Numbered from the stretch's first letter, positions 1 through 16,989 are shown. The stretch: DNA of 64,000 bases from Syngnathus acus (GCF_901709675.1 NC_051093.1:9496053-9560052), one strand, 5' to 3'. Program-made: numbers and translations. Notes: a model not told the origin generated them from the letters alone.

Positions 1-105
1 TTCTCATTAGTGTGAGCGAATGCACCGTTATGAGGTGCATAAGAACAAAACACACATACAATGCCCTCTATTGACAAAACAGATGTGTCGATAAGATGCA
101 CTTAC

Positions 106-453
106 AATGCGACCGTCACCAGATCCTAAATCCACAAGGACCCCTTTTCGACCTCTAAGCAATGTCATGACATTCCGCACTTGGGCGCTACTGGCAGGTA
201 TGTAGGGTACCTGGGGGACATAATCAAGAATAACTCAAGTGTAAGATGATAATTAATGAACAATATACAGTCAAATAGACCACACCTGTAACCTCAATGG
301 GACTTTCCTGAAGCCTGGCTGGAGGACTCCTATCCACATAGCGTAAACAGCGAGGCCAGTTCCAGCTGCAATTTGAGCAACATCCCAACTTCGGAGTTCC
401 CTTGTCTTGAGCTCAGCAAATGCATCGTCTGGACCATCGTCATCCATTTCCAC
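106..453 (-). CDS. antkmt: Adenine nucleotide translocase lysine methyltransferase, 5' part
   Basis: Two coding exons are visible, 286-453 (56 codons, starting at ATG 451-453) and 106-210 (35 codons), joined in phase 0 by a GT-AG intron; the rest lies beyond the left edge. The N-terminus reads [20 protein letters not shown], then a hydrophobic stretch (about residues 28-45), then [27 protein letters not shown] and the SAM-binding glycine motif [10 protein letters not shown]. This pattern fits FAM173A/ANTKMT better than its paralogue ATPSCKMT (FAM173B), which has a different N-terminus. Family knowledge: ANTKMT is a mitochondrial membrane methyltransferase that modifies a lysine of the ADP/ATP carrier. 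The hydrophobic segment is the likely membrane and targeting element. It follows hirip3 in tandem. Confidence 0.85.
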
Positions 454-1194
454 CTAACTGGATTTTTTTGTTTGTTTGGTAAACCTCACTGCAGAATCAG
501 TATCTTGTTTTCATGGTATTTCATAGACGTGAATAATTATTAAAAGAGCTCTCTATAAATTGTTGCAGTTTGTAATTATGACATCGAAATAGAGTAGATG
601 TACCAATGAGTGAAAATATTAATACGTAGTATCCGTCAGAATAAAAACTTAAAATATATAAAAATCATTCGTAACTGAAGTTACGTCAATAAATGTCAGA
701 AGGGCTGACAGTCGGGTACGTAGTATGGGTTTTTTCGTAGGTTATAAGCATGTCAAATGCTAAAATATATATATTTTCATCAAATTTAAAGTTAAACCGA
801 AAGTCCGTATTTACACATTATATCGCCACTGACCTCCTGGCGTGCGGACACATTAAGCGATGGACAAGTCCGCCTATAAACGATTCCGTCTCTGCGACAT
901 TTTAGTTCCGGCACACAACAAAACTTTAGTTCCGGTACGATCATATGGACTATAATACAGGTAACAATCACTTTAAAAACAGAAAGCTGCTTCTTGTTTA
1001 CTGATAGATGTGATGGGTTAACAATTTGATACACATTTTTAGAAATAATTGCTCAAATTACCTTGAACAATTATTAGTTTTGATCATCTATGTGATGATA
1101 ATGTTAATAAATTTCCTAATACATATGAATGATTTGACAAAGGGAAATACGTAAAACTTTAATTCTAAAACGTTTTTGCAAATATTGGCATTTT
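454..1194. other. Intergenic, antkmt promoter side
   Basis: AT-rich sequence between the antkmt start codon and the end of the hirip3 3' UTR. It must hold the antkmt promoter and 5' UTR, but I see no clear TATA box, CpG island or coding exon in it. Confidence 0.5.
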
Positions 1195-1205
1195 CAAACG
1201 ATAAC

Positions 1206-1211
1206 TTTATT
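1206..1211 (-). other. Candidate hirip3 polyadenylation signal
   Basis: Forward TTTATT reads AATAAA on the minus strand, 153 bases past the hirip3 stop codon. It predicts a 3' UTR of about 170 bases. Confidence 0.5.
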
Positions 1212-1363
1212 AAATTACAATGTCATATGATGCCGAACTATCCTGCAGGCTAGTCATGTGGTCCCTCCCTGCTGTAATATATAACATGAATACAATTTGA
1301 AGAAAAGAAAAAAAAAAGTCAAAGGATTGTCTTTTTCAGAACATTTGCATTAAGAACCATGCC

Positions 1364-2777
1364 TCAGTTGCTGTCAGCATCATCACTGATGATTCCCTTT
1401 AGGTTGTCCCAGTTTGTTGCCCTTCTACCTCGCTGGACGTTTTCTTCGTCGCTGTCAGAGCTTACCAGCCGCCGGACTGCATCGAGCGGGGATTTGCGTT
1501 GCTGCTGTTGTGCAAGGGCTCCTCTTCGTTTAGGTCGGCCTGAGTAAAGGAATTTTTAAAATTCTTAATTCAATCTATTTTTACATCGATATTTGCCCTA
1601 TTGTTAAGTCATCTATTTGGAGACCAAGAAATAATATTCGTAATCACCTTGACAATCAATTATGTTGCTGACATCCAGTTCAGCAAGCTCCCGAGCTTCT
1701 TCTTTCTTCAGGCGTACCTTTTTACATTTTTCCAAGGATGGCTGACCTGTGTAAAAGTGTAGTGCGCTAAACAAATGGGCAATTTTTGAAAGCGACGATA
1801 TCAGCCGGTCTCAATTATGAAGGCCCCCCACTGACCGTGAATACCAATATCTTCCAGCTCCTTCTTTAGTACATCCACCATGGCGCGAACAGAGCGACAT
1901 TCACCGAGGAGCTTCTTGTAATTGCGTCTCTCGCCACAGAGAGAAATGTAGCGCTTCAGCCTTACCACCGCTTTGTCGTTTTCCTGTACAAACAACCAGA
2001 GGTATGTGATTTACGAGAGCACAAGAGCCAAGTTCAAGTTAATTGATGGTTTTGAAACGATGTTAAAAATGTATGTTCTGTTGGGTATTTTTTTGTATTA
2101 ATGTTAGTATACATTTTTGTTTTACTGATTGCAAAGAACTTAAGGCAATTTCAGTGATGAGATTTTATGGAATGACTTAAAGATCACCTTCTGTTTTTTT
2201 GCGGCATCGTCTTTGTCTTTTTTGGTCGACTTCTTTTTTCCGCTGCTCTTTATCCGCTTGGACGCAACTTCATTTTCACTCTCACTCGTAGTGTCATTTT
2301 CCGTGTCTCTTTTTCTTTTGTTTTGGATGTCCTCAGCCCCTGACTCACCACCACTTTCGTTCTTCTTGTTTTCGCTGCTCTTTATCCACTTGGACGCAAC
2401 TTCATTTTCACTCTCACTTGTAGTGTCATTTTCCGTGTCTCTTTTTCTTTTGCTTTGGATGTCCTCAGCCCCTGACTCACCACCACTTTCGTTCTTCTCG
2501 TTTTCGCTGCTCTTTATCCGCTTGGACGCAACTTCATTTTCACTCTCACTTGTAGTGTCATTTTCCGTGTCTCTTTTTCTTTTCTTTTGGATGTCCTCAG
2601 CCCCTGACTCACCACCACTTTCGTTCTTCTTGAAAGCAAAATAAAAGATTTGGTTGTCATCTTGACTCATGATGATAACATGGGAAGTTGCATACCTGCA
2701 TTTTTACCAGCTCCTGTTCAACCACCGGTTTCACCTTGGCCAAATATGGCTGTTTTGAAATCCTCAAGGTCAGCGAT
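1364..2777 (-). CDS. hirip3: HIRA-interacting protein 3, CHZ-domain histone chaperone
   Basis: Five coding exons fit in phase: 2696-2777, 2188-2628, 1836-1983, 1648-1746 and 1364-1539 (stop 1364-1366). The first visible exon ends VVEQELVKMQ, as in HIRIP3. The second is almost entirely a threefold 44-residue acidic/basic repeat. The third reads VVRLKRYISLCGERRNYKKL, a conserved HIRIP3 block. The last carries the CHZ-like tail (SDSDEEN, RRATNWDNLKGIISDD). Family knowledge: HIRIP3 binds HIRA and chaperones H2A-H2B in the nucleus. The 5'-most visible exon starts with a single base that completes a codon, so an upstream coding exon with the initiator ATG must exist; I could not place it between 2778 and 3460. 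Confidence 0.9.
2233..2628 (-). repeat. Coding minisatellite, three 132-bp units in hirip3
   Basis: Three head-to-tail units (2497-2628, 2365-2496, 2233-2364) of exactly 132 bp, each coding 44 residues beginning KNESGGESGAEDIQ and ending near KSSENE. The protein copies differ at only a handful of positions (K/S/N after EDIQ, R/W before IKSS, and the last three residues). Because the unit is a multiple of three, the frame is kept. The fixed composition also opens a spurious antisense ORF. Confidence 0.95.
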
Positions 2778-3381
2778 CTGAATAACATATGGAGCATATA
2801 TGCAAGAAGCACGAATTACACAGAACCAGTTGTGTTGACAGCCACAATGAGTAACCAGCAGGTGTCGCTAAAGTACAGCTTCCACCGTATTTGGTGGCTA
2901 TCGTTATTGAACTTATCCAAACTTGAGCTCTGATGCAACACATCGTAAATGATGTCTTAAGTATCACTTGTAATGTGTTTTTAGCAGCTTTCGGTTATCG
3001 TTGTAGCATTCTGAAAGACCTGTTTAGCTTATTGTTGCGCTTGTACGAGTCAAGTGTTTTTATAAGCGTTATCAGCTATACACTACTCGCTTTAAATCCA
3101 CGTTTAAATAGCCACATGCGTACCTTTAATATTGTTCAGAACGCTGCTGTCCTCGTACAAACAAACTGGCAGACACTCGAATTCACACTCACGCGCCTTG
3201 AGTAGTGGCGGCAGAAACAGAACGGAAGTGATGTGACGGGATATCCGGTTTAACTATTTACGTAGTGTTTACAAAATGAACGAGCTGAAATTTACTTTAG
3301 CGTTTTTGTTTTAGTCATTTGCAAATTATGCACGAGTTTATTTAAAAAAACATTCCACCAAAAAGCAAATTGGATTTCTTA
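2778..3381. other. Intergenic between hirip3 and kctd13
   Basis: This stretch must contain the hirip3 first exon and promoter, but no exon was identified with confidence. A short open stretch on the minus strand (about 3124-3210) ends in a donor-like AAAG/GTACGC but has the wrong phase for hirip3 exon 2. At 2849-2862 there is a CTCF-like CCAGCAGGTGTCGC. Confidence 0.4.
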
Positions 3382-4323
3382 TTTATTCAATTTATTCAGA
3401 ACATTTGTCACCACAGTGGGACGGAAGTTGGATGGTGAAGTAGTGCATTCATGTTATTGGTTAATTTTAGAAGGAGGAGACAGACACTGTTCAGTGTTTA
3501 AGAATTACATGCACACAAAACATCTTTCAATGAACTGAAACGGGGGTGGGGGGTGTATTAAAAAAAACATAAAAACCTTGGACGTATTAAACGACTGCTA
3601 GACCAATAACTTGGATCAAGTATCAGTGGTTTGGTATAAGACATGAAGAAAAGTGGAAAAATCATGGCTCAGAATAAAATACAATGCAATCACTTTCAAA
3701 CCAACTTAAATAACAACATCACAATTTAGTCATTACAAATCTAACGTGTGCTAGAGTGCAAATGTATAGCCACCGCTGTTTTAACGCTGGGATTGCATAC
3801 AAAAGTTAAATACATGACAATAAATTAGGTTCATAAATTAATTAAAACGACATCCCAAAGCGGCAGCGGAAATAATTTAAATACGGAAAATTAGAGCTGC
3901 CCAGCAATCTCATCCTTAGACAACTTCACAAAAAAAATGGCTACACAGACTATTCCAGTGTTAACATATCTAAGCTGAACTTGAGAAACAAACAAAAATC
4001 ACCTCATCTAATTATCCAAAGTTGGGCAACCTGACAAAATACAAGCAGATCAAGCCTGAAAGTGTTCCCATCACAGCAGAGGCTGCCAGTGCATATCATC
4101 AACACCCAAGAAGGTGAAGAATATTGAAGTCATATTTCTGCCAGTTTTGCATCCCAGTCTATGTTTTTCCTATTTTATAGCGATACACAATCATTTATCT
4201 TGTAAACAACTTCTCCTCTCTCCAGTTACACCTTAACTTAATATTTTGACTACAAACAATGAAAGATACTTCCATCATCCCGTGGAACGGGTTGTTGCGA
4301 CGTGCCGTTTTGTCTTCACATTT
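3382..4323 (-). other. kctd13: Probable kctd13 3' UTR
   Basis: Noncoding stretch downstream of the kctd13 stop. Minus-strand AATAAA signals occur at 3391-3396 and 3382-3387, predicting a 3' UTR of about 0.9 kb. The sequence is AT-rich with no competing ORF of interest. Confidence 0.55.
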
Positions 4324-5827
4324 TTAATCCTTGTACACAGTTTGCTGGCCGTGGCCTCTTTCGTCATGCATTATGTGCCTCCTGACGTGGATCCTTCTCA
4401 CTCGCCTGTCCCCTCCCACAGCGCCCTCTTCCTCCGATTGGCCCAGCGAGGAACCGGGCCCTCGAGAGTCCAATAGGTGCAACCCACCTGGACCGGATCG
4501 TCGGCCGGTCTCATAAATGAGGATGTTGAGGGTTTCTTCAAAAATGCGAGCTTCGGGAAACTCAACCTGAAACCACAAAGGTGACGGCAAAAGTAAGAGA
4601 TTTGTCGTTATTTCCGAAGAATGACTTTGCGAGGCTTACTTTGGTCTGCTTCTTCTCCGTGGCATAGACGATGGACGTGCAGCATACTTCCGCAATCTTA
4701 CGACCTTCGCCGTAAAAAGACCAGCAGCAAATCTCGTCCCCCAGGACATCTTTGACAAACAGGACTCGGCCATTAAAGCGGAGTACCAGTTTATCAAAAA
4801 GTTCGATGTTCTTCAACAGGTTGTCATCTGAATTGCTGGTCCAACAAAAAGATGTTTGATTTACTCTATGTAAGCAGGATTGGGCAACATCTATTATTCT
4901 ACTTCATGGGTAGCTCATGTTCAAAACCTTTTTACCTGGTATATGAGTACTTGTTATTTCCTCTGTTGTTCTGCAACTTAACCACGGGCTGGTTGGAGAG
5001 GGGGGGGGGGGACAATCAATTGAAACAGTCTGCTCATTTACAACACAATATCAAAGAGGTAAGCAACACAATGCACCTTTCTACAGGTAGCAATCATCTT
5101 CTGCTCTTCTTTGGCCGACGTGATCATTGGGATGCGACACACACTTTCAAATATGTCCGTTTGCTTCTAAAGGGGGACAAAGACAGATTTATGAAACATT
5201 GAATAATTTAGTTGAAAGCATTGACTAAATGGACTGACTACTAGTTAGTATTATTACTAACCCAAGGATGTTGTTTGAAATTGGTCCTTGGTTTGAAGTA
5301 CAACCAACAACCACTTTTTACCTGCATGGCAGTGAGGCAGTGTTGGATAAGTCCCTGGACCCTGTAGTATTGAGCCTCTTTCAGGATCTCATCAAGTTCT
5401 CTGTGGTCGTCAGGGAGCGGTACCGAGCCATCCCGCAGGAAGTTCAAAATGATCCCAAAATGTCGACCACTGCGATCTAAAATTACCCAGCCTGATGCAG
5501 AATGAGAAAGTGTAATCAGCCGTTGGAATTATCCTCCAAAATCCAACAAAGGTTGACATCGTTGATAAACATTTTTCAGATCCATTCACCGTCTGAGTCA
5601 ATGGTCACTTCGGTTCCTCCATTGCAAATGCTGTGCAGCAGGCTTTCCTCCTTGGTCAATGTCTGGACGGTTGTATAGTGAAGTGTCCCGCCCACATTTA
5701 ACTTGACATATTTGCTTCCCAACAGACCCTGATGTCTGTCTTCGACAGTGCTCTGGAAAACAGGTTGGGAAACAGCAGACTGGGTGGAGTTTGCAGCATG
5801 ACTGCTGACTGACGCCTCAGCAGACAT
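4324..5827 (-). CDS. kctd13: BTB/POZ domain protein KCTD13 (BACURD1), CUL3 adaptor
   Basis: Six coding exons join in consistent phase: 5590-5827 (ATG 5825-5827), 5322-5491, 5077-5166, 4936-4988, 4640-4835 and 4324-4566 (stop 4324-4326). They give 329 residues, the length I recall for human KCTD13. The start MSAEAS matches the human start. The BTB/T1 domain (about residues 39-143) begins [15 protein letters not shown], and the conserved C-terminal region includes [20 protein letters not shown] and [20 protein letters not shown] before a basic RRIHVRRH tail ending VYKD. Family knowledge: KCTD13 links CUL3 to RhoA for ubiquitination and affects actin and synapses. A noncoding 5' exon is likely, because an acceptor (exon from 5850) precedes the ATG and a strong donor GTAAGTAC lies at 6164. 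Confidence 0.97.
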
Positions 5828-6761
5828 GGGATTGATTGGTTCCTTTCTGGCTGGAATGACACAGGAAGAGGTTTTATGCAACAAGGGTTGAGAATACTGT
5901 GTCAAATGAGCTGTTATTTTTAGATTTTTATTACAAATAGCTTTATATAAAGAGATCAATCAATACGTCGACTGGGGCCAGGGTTAAAGTGAACTGAACA
6001 AATAAGCCTTATATTTATTTTAAGTAAACAATAAATCTACCCTAGCTTTAGAAATAAAATCAACACTCATCTTTAGTACCAGAATATGAAAACATGACGC
6101 AGCAGTTCGTCTGGTCGGGAATCATTATTTCGCAGTTATGTTATTAATAATAGATTGTACTTACCACACTGAACATCAAAGTGATCTGACGAATAGAAGT
6201 ATCCTTTAATTTCCTTGCTTACTAATCGGCCCGAGAACAAAACACAACGCGTGAGGACAAGACAAATCTTTCTAGTTAATCGAGAGCGAAGCTAACGTTT
6301 GACACTTCATTTTAATGTTAGCATAGCTAATCAAAACAACAACATTGACTTTTCCATTTTGCTTCGCAAATTCTTTTCACATTCGTTCTGCTCCTGACTC
6401 ACGACTTCACAAACGAGACATTATAAAAACAAATCTTTACAGATAGAGGAACCCAATGAATTGTTTGCCATTAGGATTTTGCTCAGTTAATCTTGACAGC
6501 TAACTGGGTCACTCGTAACGAAGGACCGACAACTTCCGCTATTTTCTTCTTCTACGATTTCTATGACGCAGCCCAAAAGAACATTTGTCACGTTACTGCC
6601 CCCTGTCACATTACGAACGCATAACACCCTTCACCTGTCAAACGCAGAGCTTCCTAAACACTCCACCAGGGAAAAATATTAGGCCACTTTTGTGTCTATC
6701 ATAATCTATCATAATTTGTAAAAATGACATCACAACAGATTTTACACCATTCAACAGAGAC
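5828..6761 (-). promoter_or_regulatory. kctd13 5' region with putative noncoding first exon
   Basis: The minus strand has a splice acceptor at 5851-5852 just before the start codon and a GTAAGTAC donor whose exon would end at 6165. The first exon would run rightward from 6165 to an undefined start, perhaps 6250-6560. No TATA box is evident. A CTCF-like site (CTGCCCCCTGTCAC) lies near 6596-6609. Confidence 0.4.
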
Positions 6762-7830
6762 TTTATTTCCAGCTCAGCAATTAAATTACTGCGTTCAAAA
6801 GAATGTACTCATATATGAAGCAAAGAAATGCTACTGATAATAATTACGTCTACCACGCCACAGTCTCCAACTGCTCCCATTTGGCACAGTGAATGAGCCA
6901 AACAATCCCTTTTCAATAAATACATAATGCATTACAGCAAACAGCCAGGGTTGTAATTTTTCATCAACATAGTGCATACGACATCAAATCTGATATGTCA
7001 ATAACTATAATGATAATGGCAAGATTGAGCGGAAGCAATAATTTACAATCAGTGCATGCTATAAGCATAATGACATTCATGTCCTCACCTTCCCATGTAC
7101 GATATGTTGTTATGAGACACTGGCTGTTTTGGCAGAAACAGCAAAGCATAAAAACTAAACACTGCCTTTGTAAACACTACTTCAACAACAGATGAAAACA
7201 CTTCAGGACATTATTTCACATTTTATTTTGGCACTGAATTTTCATTATCTAATTAATGAAAATATACAACCTCCCGTCACTATTTAGAAGTGTAAATATG
7301 AGGTTTATATGTATAGATCTTTAATTTAGCACTGTATATATATCAATCAATCTCAGCCAAAATCAAGTCGTATATTTACATTCATTGTGTTTGTGTATAT
7401 TTTACACAGAGACGGCGTGACAAAGAGAGAAAAGGGTGAATCAACACATCATGTTTGCGACGTTTGCCACAAAAAATAAGCACAAAACATTCAAGTGTTT
7501 GGTCAAGAGTGTAAAATTTGCGCATTGTTTATATTGCAAGATTTTGGCCTCACTATAATTGAACTAAATAAATCAACAATACTCCTGCGCCCTCCCTGCC
7601 CTTGTGAATTTGTTAACCATTGTAAGGCACAAGTCCCAATGCAACACTGACTGAGCTCAATTCCACCCACCAATCAAAGTAGGACTTCCATAATTAAGAA
7701 AATAAACACATGGTGCTAATATACTAGGAAGATGACAAATGAACCAAAAGGGGATTTCATGGTGTCATAGTAATAAACATTTTCTCCTCCAAAACAATCG
7801 AATTGTTTTTTACATCTCACCAAGATACCT
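6762..7830 (-). other. sez6l2: Probable sez6l2 3' UTR
   Basis: AT-rich noncoding sequence after the sez6l2 stop. A minus-strand AATAAA lies at 6762-6767, predicting a 3' UTR of about 1.1 kb. No credible coding exon is present. Confidence 0.55.
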
Positions 7831-13152
<5,322 letters not shown>

Positions 13153-14835
13153 GGCTCAAGAAGAATCCAACGATCTAAAAAGGACAAACTGGTTCTGATG
13201 AACATAATATTAAGTGGGTATGAATGAACACGTTTGTGCCCTTAATGTTTGACTTTTACGGTTTGGCAATATACTGATGTCTGATTTTTATTTCATTTTT
13301 AAAATCTATTTGATCTCATTTTAATCTAATTCTCAACCCCTTGTGGTACATGACGTAGAGGAACTCTTACACCCATTTGTTTGTTTATGTAGTGTATAAT
13401 GTAACCTAGGGAAAGACATATTAATAGTGACAGTTATAGCAAAAGGTAGTAGCATTGCAGGTTTTTTATTTCTATCTAACAGGCAATGTGCAGATTGGGA
13501 TTAGGGAGGCATTGCTATGCATGGAAAGATGCATTCATTAAGGAAATAATGAATTCCTTTACATATCAGCAAAATCACAATCGGAGGCCAAACGACAGAA
13601 CGGGTGCAAAATGCATCAAAAGGAAAATACCCATGCTTGCACCTGCGTTCCCTCCCCCAAACCTGCAAACGCATGTTCAAAAAAAAAAAAAAAAAAGCGC
13701 CTCTTTCTGCCGCTGCACCGCAAAAGGTTTTTGCTGCCATCATTTTGTGATTCCAATGAAACAAATAAAGGCACATCGAGGCGTTCCCTTCCTTCCTCGC
13801 AGATGCCAGCCGTGGATGTCACAAAATGATGGGTGCTCTGCTCTGCTCTGCAAGGCAGCAGCAGCAGCGGCAGCAGCAGCATCCTTCGCACCTCCTCGGC
13901 CCCTCTTTTTGTCGAGGACCATTTTGGGACATCAGTCGTCCTGACGATGAGAGGAGTGGGGGAAAAAAAACATGCACCGTTACATACCTTTACCTCAGCT
14001 CCGACGATGGCTTTAATATGTGCTATCCTGTTGCTGTAGGCCCCCGTCAACAAGGTTCCGAGGTGCCCCCTACGGCTGCACACTAAAGGCTTGACGCATT
14101 CGACTCGGCTTGTGAGGCATCTGTGGAGAGGCGCCAGGCGCGCTCTAGCGGCCGTGTACTGGAACTGCGGGGAGCCGAACGCGCAAAAAAAAAGAAAAGA
14201 AAAAAAACCCCAGCTCGAGAGGAACCATCTAGCTTGCACGGTGCAGAGGCGTGTGCGTACGTGCTTGTGACACATCTCGCCACGGTCTATCAAGGTAATA
14301 AGATGTGAATTTTGTGTCATTTGTCAAATGCGCACCTTGTGATGTGGGTGGACGTTTGCGCCGTTAAACATTGCGGACGTTAAGTATGAACGGACGGAGC
14401 TGGTGGGTGATGGAGAGAGATCACAATCGCCACCATTTTTACATGTGTGATGTGTGCATGTTCCAAATGACCCCCTCAGAGCCCCTCAAATGCTTGGACC
14501 CCCCCATAAAGCCATTACGTTAATAGTTAAGGGCTTGCCAATTGACTCAAACAAATTCAAGACCTCGCCACGTGAGTAAGATCATAAACCTGCACAAGCA
14601 ACTAGAACAAAAGGTCAGTGTTGGTCATCAAAGAGTGAGCCAACTTGGATGAAGTCATGCCAGGCAAGAGCCAGAAGGGGATTAAATCAAGAAAAGAAGT
14701 GAATAAGGCTGTCTGAAAGCAGGCCAGGCCAATGGTGCCTTCAGGCTTTGCTTGTTGGTCAACAGCAGATTAGCGTTTTACACTGACCCAACATTTATAC
14801 CTCCATTTTGTAAATAAACGATTTTTCCTTTACGG
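13153..14835. promoter_or_regulatory. Head-to-head promoter region of sez6l2 and asphd1
   Basis: The start codons of sez6l2 (minus) and asphd1 (plus) are 2.1 kb apart and point away from each other. Around 13.8-14.3 kb the sequence becomes GC-richer with CpGs (for example near 14120-14180), a plausible shared promoter. Several open frames here, up to 234 codons, are low-complexity and resemble no protein I know. The only splice signals seen are those leading into each first coding exon. Confidence 0.45.
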
Positions 14836-15162
14836 CACGGGTGTCAAACTCACGGCCCGGGGGCCAGATACGGCCCGCCACATCATTTGATGTGGCCCGC
14901 GAAGACAATTTGTGCATCAAATTCGTGTCATTACTAGAATTGCAAATTGTCTTTACTTTTAATAATATATTTTTTTAAAAAGATTTGACCAGTTTTTACT
15001 CATCTGATTTGAAAAGAAGTTATTTGTCAGTTTGTTTTGTAGCTTTTACTGTATATAATATGAGGTGCTCATACATTTATTTGGGTTGACAGTCATAATG
15101 GCCCTCCGAAAGAAGCTATGACTACAATGCGGCCAACAAAAAAATTGAGTTTGACACCCCTG
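14836..15162. mobile_element. Non-autonomous hAT element (MITE) with 8-bp target duplication
   Basis: A 327-bp element has terminal inverted repeats of 17 bp with one mismatch (left CACGGGTGTCAAACTCA; right end, reverse-complemented, CAGGGGTGTCAAACTCA). It is flanked by the direct repeat CTTTACGG at 14828-14835 and 15163-15170. An 8-bp duplication and these termini are typical of hAT transposons. Near the left end is the hairpin CCACATCATTTGATGTGG within a GGCCCGC-rich stretch. There is no transposase ORF. It sits about 90 bp upstream of the asphd1 coding exon. Confidence 0.93.
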
Positions 15163-15252
15163 CTTTACGGGGTTGGTTCAGTCCGTCTCTCCTCATATCA
15201 ATACATCCCCTTAATCTCTGAATCTGTTTCTATTTCAGTCTTCTGGAGCCCA

Positions 15253-16989
15253 ATGGTAAAGATGCACTGGTCCTTGGACATGCTGCCCTTGCCTCCTTAC
15301 GTTGAGCTGGGCGTCCACTCACTATGCGGCCTTTTGTGGACGCTGGCCTTCTTGTTCCTGTGGCACTGTTATCGGATCGGCTCGGACCTCCCGATGGCGG
15401 GTCACGCGCACGGGGGGGAAATCAGCTCGAGAAGATCCGCAATGTCTCTCGGGGGAAGCTGTGCGGGAGCAAAGTATAAATCGCAGTCCAAGCTGTTCAG
15501 GGGTGATCAAAAGAACCGCTTGATAAGCATGGAAACAGAAGAGGACGAGGAGCTGGGGCAAGGCTACCTCGCACCGGTCCTGAGCCACTCCTTGTTCCCG
15601 GCGCAGGCTTCTGCACAGGCCAAGAAACTTTACTCAGCCCTGCAGGAATACGCCAAACGCTACAGCTGGGTGGGAATGGGCCGCATTCACAAAGGCCTTC
15701 GGAAGCAGGTTGGGGCTGGAGCGATGTCATTTCTTTTTCGACCGTATTGGATCTGAACCACCAATTTGCTCCCCGTCCTCTCTTTAGATCAAATTAAACG
15801 AGCACTCGGCCATCCAGAAGCCGCACCTCTTCTTCCTGCCTGACGTCCCGAGCGTTCCCTTTTTTCCACGGGATGCTCATCGCCACGATATTGAAGTCTT
15901 GGAAGCCAACTACACGGTCATCCTGGCTGAGTTCCAGGCGGCTTACCAGAGAGGCATTGACTCCAAACTGGGCTGGACCATGGGAGCAAAGGTACAAAAC
16001 GAGAGCCAAGCGTCAGGAGAAGAGCAATAAAAGCGCGTGTCGTCCGTCCCCTTTCAGGGCCAGGCCGTGTTTCCGCTGTACAGCGCAGGCGTGTACGTGA
16101 CGGCCAATTGTCGCGCCTGTCCTTGCACCTACCGGACACTTCTGTCCCTGCGCACGTTCATAAGCAGCAACTCCTTGGGATCGGCCGGATTTTGGTTGCT
16201 GGGGCCCGGTGCCGCTCTGGGGAGCTCATACGGACCGACTAATACGCGGCTGCGCTGTCATCTAGGTCGGTAAATAAATCAGGCCCAAGGGAATGGAAAG
16301 TTCACTTAATAGTGTCTGGAAGACTTTTAGGAACAATCGCCATGAATAAGCTGACATGTTGTGGCTCGGTTTTTGTTATCATTTGTATGATTTTATTATT
16401 TTCTAAATTAAAAAAAAAAAAAAGTTATCCGTTTTAAATATTATTTCATTATTATGATTTTATTATGATTTTATTATTGTTATTACATTTATTTTATGAC
16501 ATGCTGCATGTCATTGTTGAAATATTAAAAAAATAAATAAATCCTAATAGCCCAACCGCCGCTAAATGGTTGTTTAGGTACATTTCGACTTAGCCCATTT
16601 TGTGCTGCTACCCAGCTGTTTTCTAATCCTCTTGCCTTCAAAAGAGACAGGGTGGCTTTCAAATCATTTTGGAGCCCATAACTCTTGCAGGTCTGCAAAC
16701 GCCCCCTCTGTGTGAGCTCGTGGTGGGAGGGGAGCCTCAATGCTGGTCTGAGGGACACTGCCTGCTGATTGATGACTCCTTCCTTCACACAGCGGCACAC
16801 AAAGGTTGCTGATGCCAACAAATTGTCAGGCTTAGAATAAAATAGCAACGCAGTAAGATTCTCTCATCTTATTTGCAAGGGCCCCCAGATGCCGGACCCC
16901 GAGTCATTCTCAGCGTGGACGTGTGGCATCCCAATGTGGCCGCGGCCGAGAGACAAGCCTTGGACTTCATGTTCAGTCCTGATGTCTGA
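15253..16989 (+). CDS. asphd1: Aspartate beta-hydroxylase domain-containing protein 1
   Basis: Five coding exons in phase: 15253-15708, 15788-15991, 16058-16265, 16691-16804 and 16880-16989 (stop TGA 16987-16989). They give 363 residues. A membrane anchor (about residues 20-40, ending [12 protein letters not shown]) precedes a variable spacer and [16 protein letters not shown]. The aspartyl/asparaginyl hydroxylase-like domain follows: [20 protein letters not shown], the Cys-rich [44 protein letters not shown] and [20 protein letters not shown]. Family knowledge: ASPHD proteins resemble the ER enzyme ASPH, but the substrate is unknown. I chose ATG 15253 because it follows a clear acceptor (TATTTCAG at about 15232-15239); a second ATG three codons on is also possible. 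It is the head-to-head neighbour of sez6l2, as in human. Confidence 0.93.

Noticed and set aside
2213-2644. 143-codon plus-strand ORF opposite hirip3
   Set aside because: It is the antisense of the 132-bp coding repeat; its composition (Ser/Leu/Phe repeats) comes from the repeat and it has no family likeness.
3124-3210. Minus-strand open stretch reading ECEFECLPVCLYEDSS with a donor-like end, considered as hirip3 exon 1
   Set aside because: It ends in phase 1 whereas the next hirip3 exon needs phase 2, has no start codon, and does not resemble the HIRIP3 N-terminus.
13616-14320. 234-codon minus-strand ORF in the sez6l2/asphd1 interval
   Set aside because: Low-complexity composition produced by homopolymers and CAG/CTG-like runs; no domain recognised.
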